Positions 37,121 to 49,040 of a stretch of DNA of 64,000 nt are shown here, in pieces. Source of the stretch: Tricholomella constricta. Lineage: Eukaryota > Basidiomycota > Agaricomycetes > Agaricales > Lyophyllaceae. Each line of letters begins with the position of its first letter. Position 1 is the first letter of the stretch. The stretch is from contig JAACJP010000022.1 in the NCBI GenBank assembly GCA_013368375.1, forward strand, positions 558,001-622,000, written 5' to 3'. Made by a program: the position numbers and the translations under genes. The notes beneath the pieces are model-generated. The model did not search any database. It was not told the DNA's origin and saw only the letters and a list, made by a program, of their open reading frames with translations.

Positions 37121-38130
37121 TGATGCATTATCTACCCTAACCAGTGTTGCTTAGTGATGCATCGCACACCCTTGTTAGCATTGATTGGTTATGCATTACA
37201 TTACCATTCAGTGCCGCTACTTACCTGCCGCCCCTCCCTCGCCTATCCTTCTCCTCCTGTTAGTTGATAATGCATTAATGACTCCATCCATGTTAACCTA
37301 CTAGTATGCGGCCACGGCTGATGCATCACAAGGACAACGATGCATCACCACCGTTCACTTGCACACATCTGCTCACGCCCCCAGGGTGATGCATCAGCTG
37401 ATATATAGGTACGCCCTCCACTCGTAATGCATCACTAGAACTCGCGCGGGAAGCTATGGCCAGAGCTAATGCATCAAGAGCTCACCCATGCATCACTGCT
37501 GACTCGCAAGCAGACATCGCTCGCCCTCCCTTCGGTCATGCATTAGTTCAGTCATGCATTATCTTTGCTGTCGACGTCCGCTTCCCCTCCGTGGACAGGT
37601 AATGCATCATTGAAGTTCCTCGTCGAAGCTTCGTGGAAGGACCACCCGCCCTATGGCGCATGTAGATGCCACTCCTCCAGGTGATGCATCACAGCACGGT
37701 GCCCGCTCGCCTATCGAAGAGTGATGCATCAATTGGTAAGTAATGCATTCCTATGGTTCGTGGCATGGCTTCCGCTGGGACCGTGGCGTGGCTCCCGCTA
37801 CCACACCCGTAATGCATCATCAGTCCAGGCCTGATGCACCACAGCACGTTGCGCAGACCGTCTGTCTGGATGATGCACTGTGCCCCAGTAATGCATCACA
37901 CGGCGGGGTGCCATGGCTTCCGCTACAACATAGGTAATGCATCATCGTGCGCTTCTGGATGCCCCTGATGCATCGCAACCCGTCTACGAAACCGGTGATG
38001 CAATGCACGGTTCCCGTAGTTGGTCGGTAGAACAGTATGCGTGATGCATTACAGAACAACCAATGCATTATCCAGGTTCTCGTGTATGCTATTCTACGAA
38101 TATGCGTGATGCATCACTCATGCATTAAAT
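37121..38130. repeat. Left subterminal array of TRATGCATYA palindromes
   Basis: About 24 copies of ATGCAT in 1.0 kb (hand count), most extended to TGATGCATCA, TAATGCATTA or the hybrid forms, spaced irregularly by 15-110 bp. Degenerate copies such as CTGATGCACC also occur. Outside the element ATGCAT is rare in this window. Confidence 0.93.
37762..37852 (+). repeat. Left arm of the 91-bp inverted repeat
   Basis: Begins GGCATGGCTTCCGCT and ends CAGCACGTTGC. It matches the reverse complement of 49766-49856 over 91 bp with five mismatches and no gaps, by eye. Confidence 0.93.
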
Positions 38131-38506
38131 ATCCCTAGGTTCGCTACCAGTGCTTCTTTTGCAAGCTGGATACATTACCGAGTGGGCGGTGTGAGGCCTG
38201 ATGCTGTAAAAGATTGACTTGTTTGTTGCCTCGTCGTACATATTAAACAGATGATATTGTATGTGCATCAAGAATACAAGATATGTAGCGTTAGATAGAG
38301 ATCAAGAAAGCAAGATATACGACACTAGATAGCGAGCAAGACAAAGCGGACACGTGATAAAAGCAAAGTTACAATGCAAGAACGAAGACGAGGGACAAGA
38401 TCAGCAGATAGATTAGCGACGGACAAGATTAGCGACCGAAAACAAAGGTTGAAATTGACGAGAAATAAAACATCACCAACGGGCAGGCTCACCATGAAAG
38501 CGAAGA

Positions 38507-41459
38507 TTAGGAACGAGCTTTCTTGGCCCTGATTGTCATGTTAACTGAGGTTCAGGAAAGAAGGCAAAAGAAAGCTCACCGTTTCGATGGACCTGATTCA
38601 TTTTCCTTAGCGCGGCTTGCACGCTTCCGGCTGGGCGCTTCTGGCTTCATTTTCTCCAAGCATTGACGGACATCGTCAACACATGCACGCCAATGCGGCT
38701 CTGAGCTCTCCTGCCACTGCGAGCCCGACTTCATGCATTGGCCCCACCACACCAGAACGGTGAGCACTGACACCAGGCCATTCGGACCGCCCTTCCGCAA
38801 CGCAGCCCACTCATCTACGCTCGACACACTGAGCTCGGGGGGGTTGTACACTGGCTTCGGCATCAATCCGGACTCGCTTTGACGGAAGGGGGGCTGCATA
38901 CTCTTCCACCAAGCCATGACGGCGTATCCGAAGTCGAGCGGATCCGTGATAGTCGGTGTTGCGTTATAGGCACGAACTCCATGGCGACCCTTAGCAACCC
39001 ATTTGGTCCATTCCTCGGGCCGAGACTTCGTGGAAGGCAGCACTCCCTTCGCATTTGGACCCATTGCCTTCTCGAATACGACCCACGCATTCACGCACGC
39101 GGTCCACCCATCTCCGAGATCCCGTGTTGTTAGATGGGCTTCGGCCGCCAACTCCCAGGCTGATCGCTCGTGTTCCAAGCCGGGCGGGATGTTCTCCTTG
39201 TTCGATGGGTCGGTGGACCGTTTCTGGAACGAGCCAATCTTGTTCATCGCATCTGCCCTGGTCGATGGAATGATGTGGCGGCCGGACCGTGAGCGAGACT
39301 GCAGGGACGATGATGCATCAGTGCTGTCATCAGCTTCGTTGGCTGATGCATTAGTGGGTAACGCGAGCTGAAGACGGCTTGTGACAGTCGTGTTATTTAA
39401 CTGAGGTTCCGGAGTGCCAGAAGATGAATGGTGATGGGCAGGAGGAGGTAAGGGAATATCGGGAAGGAGGGAAGGATCGGCAGGGAGAAGAGCGGGCGCA
39501 ACGGCGGAAGGATTGGGGAGAGGGACGGCGGGCTGAAGGGGTGGGAAAGCACTGTTTTGGGGCGCACTTGATTCCATGGGAATGTCAAAGCCAGGCATTG
39601 CGATGCTAGCAAAGGGTACATTGTCTGGAGGAAGACCAAATGTGCCTGGCAGCTGCGGCGCGGCAGTCAGGCCGGACATGTTGAAACCCGGAAAATTGAA
39701 CGTGTTGAGCCACGAGAGGTCAGGGCCGAACTCAGGCTGGAATTGATAATTGTCTGGCCCCATATCGGCCCCGTCTACCTTGTCACCAATGTCGAGCAAC
39801 GTAGATAAGAGGTCTTGGTCGTCGTTGAGGAAGGAAAGTTCAGTCCCATCTGGTACCTGAGGTGCAGGAGCGTTAGAAGTGGGAGCGGCAGAGGAAGGAG
39901 TGAAGGGATTCGGTGGCTGATCCAAATCTGGCACGGCGGGCAATGGGGGCGGAGTGGGAGAGGTCGAAGGGAAAGGTACCGGTGTCGTTGGTACCGGAGA
40001 TATGGGGGAGCTAATGCCTGATACCAATACCGGACAGGGGGGACTGGGCTGAGCGGAAGCCGGTGGTGTCTGCGGAACGGGGAGGGCGGGGACAATGGTT
40101 GACACCGGTACCAGATGGGAAGGCAGTGCCGTCACTGGAACAGGGGCGGGGGTGGATCCGGTTGATGCATCACCCACAGGAGTACCTGGACACGATGCTT
40201 CCAGAGTGATACAAGATGTTAATGCATGAAGGCTCACCTGACGATTTGGATAATGCATCAACAGTCGATTGGAGTGCTCCGATATCAGACTCCTTAAGTA
40301 ACTCTAAACCTTCGCCTATGTTCTCCTCAACGCCATCCAAACTCATACCGACCATTTCCTGGGGATTCGCATTCAAGGCTCGAGATTGACGAAGAGCGGG
40401 CGCTGGATATTCCAAGGTCAGTCAGTCAAAAAGTTATTGGATACCTACACGCCACTTACGATACACATGCGTCAGGAAGTCAGTAAACGGCTCCATGTAA
40501 GACTTCTCGAAGTCCGGATGAGCTTGCCAAAATAGCTTCCCGGTGCTGGTCTCGCCAACATGGTAACTGGCAGAAGAGGTTGGCTCATTGGAACACTGTC
40601 GAAGTACGTGTCTAGACTTACCTTGCCACAGTGACATCACCGCCTACTGACGGATTGGGACCACCCATGAGAACAGAGAAAGACCATCCCGTTTTATCAG
40701 CGAGTGCGGTCAGGAGACGACCAAGGGTTGCGGCGCAGTCCTGAATTGCGCTGCGAGAATAATTGAAGATCAGTGTGAGTTTATTTCACATCACCGGCCG
40801 CCGACTTACTCCATATACTGCTCATTTGTCCGTGGTCCGAGTTCTGGCGCTAAGCCCCGCGCGTGAATAAGTTCTGCTAGCCGCGCTTCGACCTTTGCTT
40901 TGGTTTCCTCGTCTTCTTCTTCGTACATCTTCCGCGTGATACTGTTGCTCAACTTTAGCTTGTCACGGCCCTTGATATTCAAGTTCATGGCCTCATTGGT
41001 GACAACGGGTTTGATCTTGTCATCATAGCATAACTTGGAATATATCTCGGACTTCTGCGGCAGACGCTTTGAACGCGTGAAAAGTTCATTAAGGATCTTC
41101 GGCTGTTTTGTAACCGTACGACCATTCGATGATGCTCTCCATCGGAACCATGATTGTAGTTGCTAATCAAATAAACATTCAGTCATCACACGAGACGACC
41201 AGGACCAGAGTGATGCATCACGAACCTGGCGTCGCACTTGAATCGCGGCCTTGAGCTTTTCTGTGTCATCAGGCGTATTGTCGGATAGCGGTCTTCCGGG
41301 GAAGAGGACTTCATTCTCAGGCCATTGGCAACCCCAGTCCCCATACAGCAGAGGCCAAAATTTGGAAAAATCTTCAAGTGCCTTGGCCTCGAGATAATCA
41401 TTGAACCGCGACTGAAGAAATTCACGCTGCGGCTCTGTGGTCCATGGGCGTGCAGGCAT
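38507..41459 (-). CDS. KDZ cargo protein A, unknown function, Pro-rich with conserved Trp-rich C-terminal domain
   Basis: The ATG at 41459 gives MPARPWTTEPQREFLQSRFN. The N-terminal part is helical and charged (NELFTRSKRLPQKSEIYSKL, YEEEDEETKAKVEARLAEL, NEQYM), then SYHVGETSTGKLFWQAHPDF and MEPFTDFLTHVY. The centre is a long Pro/Ser/Val-rich disordered region. The C-terminal domain is Trp-rich: GDGWTACVNAWVVFEKAMG, SRPEEWTKWVAKGR, DFGYAVMAWWKSMQPPFR, WAALRKGGPNGLVSVLTVL. The end, PSKRAKKARS with TAA at 38507-38509, looks like a nuclear signal. About six introns splice in frame. Related proteins recur in mushroom genomes beside KDZ transposases as far as I recall, but have no named function. 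The transposon motif occurs both in its introns and inside its codons. Confidence 0.75.
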
Positions 41460-41762
41460 CTACACAGGAATCATTATTAAGCACTCCAGAAAGTTAAAAA
41501 TGACACACGATCGAGCCAATCTCCTGGAACCTGATGTCGAGCACGATTACTCGTGAAATTTCCCCGATTGTGCTGTTCCTGGAGCGGCAGTCGATGCCGA
41601 GAGATGCCGAGGTGAATGAACTGGCAAGCTCACAAGGTCTTCAGCCAATCACGCTCTTCCCATCAATCATTGGCATCAAGCCACCATAACCGTAATCAAA
41701 GCCCATCAGGACCCATCTGCACTTGAACCTTTAACCTCATCCCCACTCTATATTCTCCAGTG

Positions 41763-42784
41763 ATGACCCGCATGACCAGCACCAGTGACAAGGTGAACGG
41801 AGCTGCCGAAGCGCCGTCCCCCCTGACACTGTCCCAGTTGTTGGAAGTCCTCGCTTTAAGTGGCCGTAAGTGCCAGGTCCTTTGTTTATATGTTTTTGAC
41901 ATGATGTTTCAGGTGTCCGCGGACCTGTGGAGGCGCCGTCGACCCTGGGACATGATCAGCTGTTGGAACTCATGGCCCAGGGAGGCAGTAAGTGCCCAGT
42001 CCTTTGTTTATATCACTTTTTGTTGACATCATATTCTAGGTGTGTCTTTACATGTGGGCGACGCGACTTCTGCGACGACGTTGCACGCCACCGCAACCCT
42101 TCCGCCCGTCGCCCCAGCCTCCAGCCTCAGTGGGGTCACTGCTTCCCCCCCCAGCCCCATCACATCTGGTGGTGCCAGCGGCAGTGGTGGTGCAGCAGTG
42201 GTTGCCGCCGCAGGTAAACTATTCAATACCTATGTTGGATTCCCCGACGCTCATCATTTTCCCTTCACCTTAGCGGGCGCAGCGACCATTCCAGTGCCCC
42301 CCGTCAGGACTAAGGTCATGTGGGCTGATGCTTTTGCCGCCGCTGCGAGCCCCCCAGCAGAAGGCAGTGCGCTTCCTGGCGCACTGACTCCGCGTGAGCC
42401 CATCATCGTTAGCGATAGCGGAAGCGAAAGCGAGGAGGAGGAGCAGGAGGCGGTTCAGAATGAGGAGGAGGAGAATGGTAAGCACTTCTTTCATTGCCTT
42501 GCCACGCCCACTTACAGGTCTATGTAGTAGCTATTGACGTCCCTGGCAGGCGGTGGTATGTAGTTACGAAGGGCAGAGAAGTTGGCGTCTTTGCCGGCTG
42601 GTGAGTTGTGGAAACCGTTCCTGATGTACAGTGTTATCGCTCAACTTAACTCCACAGGTACGCTACCGCCCCTCTTGTTGTGTCCGTGAGTGGCGCTTGT
42701 TATGCCTGCGCCAACTCCCGCAGCCAAGCTATCGCCGATTTCGCGGCTGCTCTCAACGCTGGACTTGTTTCACGCATACCCTAA
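41763..42784 (+). CDS. KDZ cargo protein B: viroplasmin / RNase H1 N-domain-like protein
   Basis: The ATG at 41763 gives MTRMTSTSDKVNGAAEAPSP. The first two small exons are tandem copies (122-bp period, introns included): LTLSQLLEVLALSGR and STLGHDQLLELMAQGGS. Next is an Ala/Ser/Pro-rich region and an acidic stretch (SDSGSESEEEEQEAVQNEEEE). The last two exons give RRWYVVTKGREVGVFAGW and YATAPLVVSVSGACYACANS...AIADFAAALNAGL, the fold known as Caulimovirus viroplasmin / RNase H1 N-terminal domain, which binds RNA-DNA hybrids or dsRNA in RNase H1. No RNase H catalytic domain follows. TAA is at 42782-42784. Introns: 41866-41912, one after each of exons 2-5; the acceptor TATGTAG before AIDVPG was chosen because it alone keeps the domain in frame. 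Confidence 0.78.
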
Positions 42785-43709
42785 ATCTGCACGTTATCAT
42801 TTTTTTGGACATTTTCGCAGCCTCGTGTACATTATCATCCCACCTTCTTCGCTGCCGTACTCCCACCTGCCTCTGCTGTCTGTTGTGTTGTGTTTGTCTG
42901 CTATCATGCATATCTGTCGTCATTGTATCTATGTCTTGTTGTTCACCACCATCACCCATCACCCATAACGCATTCCCATCCACCATAATTGTAATACACG
43001 CCTACAACCTCTCCTTACCCCCCTACACCCGTACCTAGCTTCATAATATATAAAAATATCTTGGAAAATACGTGCGTGAAACACAAATTTGATTGAAATA
43101 TAATCAATGGTGAAACCAATGAGGCCTGCGGCGATGGCGAAACACGAGGAAGGAGAGAAGTAAAGAAGTGACTCGATCATGATCGGAAGAACTTATTTCT
43201 GGAAATAGACGTATCACGGTTAAAAGTAGGCTCGGACCGCAACCCAAGAGGTGGGGCAGCCAATCAGCGATCGAATAAATAGGTACTGAAATAAATCACA
43301 GAATCATAATATAAGCATACGAGATGTTAGAGGCGATTCTGACCTTTATAGAGTATCTCAAAGACTTCTTTACATTCATACCTTGTTCCAAGTACCACTT
43401 TGAATAACTAATGATCATTCCCCAAGTTATGAAACTGGACGAAGTAGATGTGGGGTTGGGACCGAAACCAACCCCATCTTTGGCACATATTCATGACCGG
43501 TGCTGAACAAATCTCTATTTTCGCCATGTTCGAAGTCAGTTTGTCTATCTTAAAGCTATCAAGTAGCCATGGGCGGGTGGCAGATGTCGGTTACCGACTC
43601 TGAAACCCCTTTTATCAGAAGTTTCCATATTGTGGGTCAGAGGTTTAGACTCTTTGAGGGCACGATTTGACCGCCCACTGTCTGTAATATATATGTATAT
43701 GAAGGGTAG
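42785..43709. other. Internal spacer of the KDZ element
   Basis: AT-rich spacer between convergent cargo genes; no gene seen and, notably, hardly any ATGCAT motif. Confidence 0.55.
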
Positions 43710-44453
43710 CTACGTCCAGCGGTCTAAATACAGTAATAGAAAAGCATCCGACCCCTTCTGAAGTGACGCGAGATCCTTCTGTAAGTGACATACACGCCGT
43801 GCTTGCCACTGTAACAACCCCATGCCCAAATGACTGTGAATGCTGTTATTGATGATACGTCGCATCACCAATCGCAGTTCCTTCCATTCATTGTGCTGAT
43901 GTACGAGTTCCGCATGCACTTGAGTTGCAAAAGTATCGGGTGATTCGGTCTTGTATCGATGCAAGCGTAGATCTTCCTGTTCTCGTTGGAGACGGAGGCG
44001 GTAGCCGTGAAGAGCGTCCGAGAGACGGTTGGGGTCCTGTCGAGAAGGATAGGTGTGAGGATATGGTGGAGGACAATCCCACTTCGCGAGTTCTGTGTCG
44101 GAGTAGTCGGTATCGTCGAGCGCTTCACGACTCTGTGCTGCTGAGCGAAAAAGGGCTGAATGCGGAATGGGAAACTCGGCCAGCGCAACGAGCTCAGGAG
44201 TGATGGATGGGACTGAGAACTTGGGCAGGGTCACTTTCGGTGGCTTCGGCGGTGCCAAAGCTTTGCGTATTTCATAGGCTCGTTGATTCTGGGCTTTGCG
44301 TAAAAGTTGACCACTAGACTCGTAGATCAGATGAGGCCCATGATTGTTATCGGAAAATGTAACGCACTGTGCTGTTCCGCTGGATGCCTTCTTACAGCGC
44401 CGTGCCCCTGCGTCCTGCTCGGCCTGTGTGAGGTACTTCGCACGCCGACCCAT
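43710..44453 (-). CDS. KDZ cargo protein C, small basic protein
   Basis: The ATG at 44453 gives MGRRAKYLTQAEQDAGARRC, a 247-codon single frame ending FLLLYLDRWT. The Lys/Arg-rich start followed by RKAQNQRAYEIRKALAPP resembles short basic-region proteins that I recall near KDZ transposases in mushroom genomes. The rest is helical and charged (RLSDALHGYRLRLQREQEDLRL, HQHNEWKELRLVMRRIINNS). It may have an intron after RRC (a GTAAGAAG donor is present), but the frame is open either way. It starts about 220 bp from the transposase start, on the opposite strand, so the two likely share a promoter region. A DNA-binding role is a guess from charge and position. Confidence 0.6.
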   Translation of the reverse strand: MGRRAKYLTQAEQDAGARRCKKASSGTAQCVTFSDNNHGPHLIYESSGQLLRKAQNQRAYEIRKALAPPKPPKVTLPKFSVPSITPELVALAEFPIPHSALFRSAAQSREALDDTDYSDTELAKWDCPPPYPHTYPSRQDPNRLSDALHGYRLRLQREQEDLRLHRYKTESPDTFATQVHAELVHQHNEWKELRLVMRRIINNSIHSHLGMGLLQWQARRVCHLQKDLASLQKGSDAFLLLYLDRWT

Positions 44454-44677
44454 GGAGCTGCAGTAATGTAAGCGATCTAAGAAACAGAGCCCAGCAGTGG
44501 AAGAGACAAATGATCCAAAAGACTAGATCAGAGCTGAGTCGCTTGGTCGGGAATTTATTCAAGTCGTCGTGATGGGTGAGTTCAACCCTTCTGACGATGC
44601 AGACACATTTCCGAAAATGGGCTGTTTGGTGGTGTTTCATTCAGAACGGTTTTACCTCGCCTTTCAGCTCCCGAGCT

Positions 44678-47600
44678 ATGAATCTAAAAAACACGAAGCA
44701 AAAGAAATACAAGTTGACTTTTCATAAAAGTCTTACCGTACGCGCCGACGATTCTCAGCAACTTCGACACAAAAGCACTCGTTTTTCAGCCACCAAGAGT
44801 GGGGTCCATGTCTCTACCTCATTTATCACGACAACACAAAAATCTGAAGTCTCACTGTCCCTGCTTAATTCTGATCGCGAGACTCGCAAAGACATTGGGA
44901 CATCTGATCCCTTGGACGAGACAGACGCCCTATTCGATCAAGCGTATATCGATTACCTGGACCAGGTCTCTGTGGAGCCAGAGTCAGTGCGAGCACCTCG
45001 AAAGCGCACACCAGGGGTAAGTGTTACCGTTGTTTTTTTTTGGGAATTACTGGTTTGACTGAACAATCGTAGGATGAACCACTACTCCTTTGGATGCCCG
45101 AACGTGAGAGATTCCTTGAGGAACTGATCACCCTTGAAGGCCGGGGACATGGCGCATCACATATCTGTCGCATCTGTCTTTCGGAGAACAGGGATGCCGT
45201 GTACGAATGCCTAGACTGCTTCAGCAGCCGGGGGCTGCAATGTAAAGACTGCCTGCTTCTGGAGCACGCCGTCAATCCACTGCATCGGATCCAAGTGAGT
45301 GATTTTCACGACTTAAAGACAACTCACGAGTCTGATGCATCATCTCAGGAATGGAACGGGGCCTTTTTTGTCAAACAGAAGTTGAAGGACCTGGGTCTAC
45401 GGGTTCAGTTAGGGCACGCGCGTGGGACGCAATGTCCCAACCCTGAAAGGTGCCCGGGTGATGATTTCACCGTGATCGACACACATGGGATACACAGCAT
45501 TGGCATAGACTTTTGTGGCTGTGGGCAGTCCAATCAGCTTCACACAGTCCAACTCCTTCGTCACCGCCTGTACCCTGCAACGACACAGTATCCAAGGACC
45601 GCGACGACATTCAGAGCTCTCGAGGTCTTCGAGCTCTTGTCATACGTCTCCAAAGTATCGTCATTTGAGTACTATCAAGCATTGGCTCGGCTCTCCGACA
45701 ATACGGGCACAGCGTCACCTCCTGTGAGTCTCCAATTGATTCACTATCATGCTATTTTACTCATTTGTCGGTGGCAGGATCGGTATCCAAATTTCTTGCT
45801 CAGCATCCGTCAATGGCGCCATCTCAAGATGATGAAGCGCTCTGCTCGAGGACATGACCCGGAAGGTCCTGTGGCCGCAACGAAGGAAGGCGACTGTGCT
45901 GTGCTTTGTCCTGCTTGTCCCCAACCCGACAAGAACCTACCGGACGGCTGGGAGGATGCGCCTGCAAAAATAAGGTACATTCACACTCATTACTAGTGGT
46001 ACCGTCACTGACGCTTCTGGTAGATTTCTATATGCTCTGTTTCTCGCGATTGACGCCAACTTTCGGCTCAAGCGCAAGCACGTCTCTAACGACAGAGTTG
46101 ATCCTGACCTGGGGCAAGGCTCGGCATACTTTGTGGAGCAGAAAGGGTATACCGTTCACCTCGAGAAGCATAAGGATGAAACTGAACCGGTTCGTGCTTC
46201 CCTTCTGCTATTTATGCCCTATCTGATCCAATTCTCTACAGAAGTCTAATTGTTCGAGGCATGACGCGGTGAACCTCTCGAATGCCAAGCCTGGTCAATC
46301 TCATGCAGCCACCGGTGTCGGAACCATCGAGTGTGCCCGCCATAATATGAAAAGGCCCAATGCGGTCGGAGACCTCCAATTTGGCGAAAGGTGGGTGCTC
46401 GTCTTTGTTCCGTCTTACGAGTACTTACTGACATGGGTGATAAGATATTGTAATATGGACTACCTCTTTTACCGAAGCCTCTTCACTTCGAAGGTCAAGG
46501 TCGTCTATGTCTCTTATGACATCGCGTGCCAGTGGTCAATCAACCTCCGAAAGCGCATGTTCGACATGGACCACGAATTCTTCATCTACAATGGCCGGAC
46601 ATTTGTGAAGTTCCTTGTGCCGAAGTTCCATCTACCCGCACATGTTTCGGGATGCCGCAACAGGTTCTCGTTCAACCTGACCATCGGCGTCGGCCGGACC
46701 GACGGTGAGGCCCCGGAGCGTGGCTGGGCAGAGGTCAACCCCCTGGCTGCGAGCACCAAGGAGATGGGACCTGGCTCTCGGCGAGACACGCTCGATGCTC
46801 ATTTCGGCGACTATAATTGGCGGAAGGTTGTGGGAATGGGTAAGCAAATTTATATCTGCTTCGTCGTTGTTGAATGATGTAAGTGCTATATTTAGGTCCC
46901 ACCCTCCTACGCAAGTTTCGAGCTGCTACAAATGACATGGCTACTCATACCATTGCTCATGAGGAGCTCACCGCGTCCCTCCCGCCTGCCACTGTTCTCG
47001 AGTGGACAAACGAAGTGGAAACATGGGAGAATGACCCGAAACCAGACCCGAAGCAGCCGACCCCTTACGATGTCAAGGTCGCAGGTCAGTATTATATTTC
47101 CATGGCTTCTTGCCCCCGGCTAACGTGCCATGCAAAGTTCCTACCCAAGCTGCAGTGCGCCGTCGAATGACAGAATCGGAGGCCGCAGATCTGGCGTCAG
47201 GGAACGATTCCGCACTGGATGTACATATCACGCCCAGTGTTCTCATCGCAACTGGGCTCGATTTAGAGGCTGAGCAGTGAGTATCATCCTATTAGTTATT
47301 GCATCACGGTCTTTTTCTACGGTGCCAATGCATCAGTGATGCATGGGCATCGAGTGCGAACGCATCGGCCATGGCCCTTACACTGATGCATCGCCGATGC
47401 TTCGTTGGCGATGCCTTGTACCCTCTATCTGCTGTGACACTGATTCTAATATATTTCTGGGTAGACGTTCTATCAAAGCCGAGACTGCCAAGGTATGGGA
47501 CCATGCGCAAGATCGTCAAAAAACCCGACTTCAGCTTCGAAATAATGCATTATCCCGTAAGATTACCATCTGGACCTCACGGCAACAACTCTATATTCCC

Positions 47601-48536
47601 GCCGTTGTAGTCTTACGGCGGATGGAAGCCCATGCAGCCCAAACAAGGAAGACGGCCATCCCCGTCCACGAATACACATTATGGCTCCCCTCCCAGATCA
47701 AATCGAAGATCTCTTTCGACACAAACCTCGCGGAGATAGAGTGGGAGTTACGCAAAGCCCAAGCAGACGAGGCTCTTGAAGGGCTCCGTCGTAATCTGCA
47801 GATTCGATCATACCTCTTCAGGTTCAAAGACCAGAACGTTCGGGGCCAGCATGCGAACACGCGAGCCCGGAACGTCATTGCGACTGTACAAGCCAGAATC
47901 AATACCTGTGCGGAAGAGTACCGAGCAGCTCATACTGCATTAGTGGCGCTTTCGGTCCTTCTGACCAAGGTGGGCTGGCAGGACCAGCTGTTAGTTTTAG
48001 CCAACGAGGACATTCGCGAGATCTCGGGAGAGGAAGGTGTTGGTCAAGGGAAGTTTGTCATGTCATGGATATGGACGACGAAGGGTGTAGCAGGCATGGG
48101 CGCGGACGATGAGATGTTTCAAGATGGTATGTTGTGATATCTATCAAATCCGGGTATGCGCTGATCGATTGATGCATCAGCCCTTCGAATCGAATGGTGT
48201 AAATCCAGGGCGCGTGCCATGCGATTTACCGAGGAAGTCGCGCTTTTATCAGAGGAGATGCAGCGCGTTCTCCGATTCTTCAAGTGGCAGCGGGAGTGGT
48301 GGAAGGCCAAGGGTCAGTATTGGACGGACAGCGTTATGGGCGAGACTCCACGCGGCGAAGGCTTGCGAGCATATGCTGAGCGTCAGGCTGCAATTCGGGA
48401 CGCTCTTGCAGCACGGTTCACCATGCTGTGGCTACCAGTGCCAAGCTGCATCCAGCAGGCACGCGAACGTATAGCGAACGCAGTCTCGGGTACCGCAGAG
48501 GTTTCGTCAGGCACCCCAGACCAAACTATGTCTTAG
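44678..48536 (+). CDS. KDZ transposase with CxC2-like cysteine cluster
   Basis: Cut-and-paste transposase. From the ATG at 44678: MNLKNTKQKKYKLTFHKSL, a basic N-terminus; an upstream in-frame ATG at 44597 is possible. Exons splice to DEPLLLWMPERERFLEEL and the cysteine cluster CRICLSENRDAVYECLDC...CKDCLLLEH (CxC2-like, known from KDZ proteins), then HGIHSIGIDFCGCGQ, NFLLSIRQWRHLKMMKR and CPACPQP. The catalytic region has FLAIDANFRLKRK (first Asp), VVYVSYDIACQWSINLRK (second Asp) and GEAPERGWAEVNPLA (Glu), all present. The C-terminal half is helical (ALRIEWCKSRARAMRFTEEV) and ends GTPDQTMS with TAG at 48534-48536. About ten introns, several holding TGATGCATCA copies. No lesion found, so it may be active. 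Confidence 0.93.
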
Positions 48537-49040
48537 TATTACCACATGCACGTTCTTGTCGTACTTATCAATTGTATTTTGTTCCAGAAAGGTATCATCG
48601 ACAGTGATTTGCTTAAGAGAAGTACTACAGCTATAAGTAGAAAGGTAAATGTAATGCATGACTGATGCATGACAGGCATGGATAGGGGAGGAGGGTAATG
48701 CATCGCTCGCTTGCAGAAGGTTGTCAGTGCGATGATGCATGATTCATGTTCAAACTAAGAGCAGCAGCAGCAGGCAGAATGTCGTATTATATAATGCATT
48801 GATTTGGTCCATATACAAGTATTGTACTATCAGTATCCTCGGAACAAGGCGAAGAGCAGGAACCGCAGGATACCTGATCCAATTACGCCGGGGGAGGGGA
48901 GAGCGGGCAGACGTCGAGGCTGGAACCATAGGAATGCATTACTTACTACTTGATGCATCACTCTTCAATAGACAAGCGGCCTGCATGGTCACCATGGGGC
49001 GCGTCGCCTTTTCCGTAATGCTTCGACAACACCCTTCGAT

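Noticed and set aside
37049..37144. Plus-strand ORF MSAIVYGIDLETT... running into the KDZ left end
   Set aside because: Only 31 codons, no domain, and nothing on the right side continues it; not evidence of a gene split by the insertion.
38576..48536. TET/JBP dioxygenase gene in the KDZ element
   Set aside because: No HxD...H...R oxygenase pattern seen in any frame; cargo proteins are of other types.
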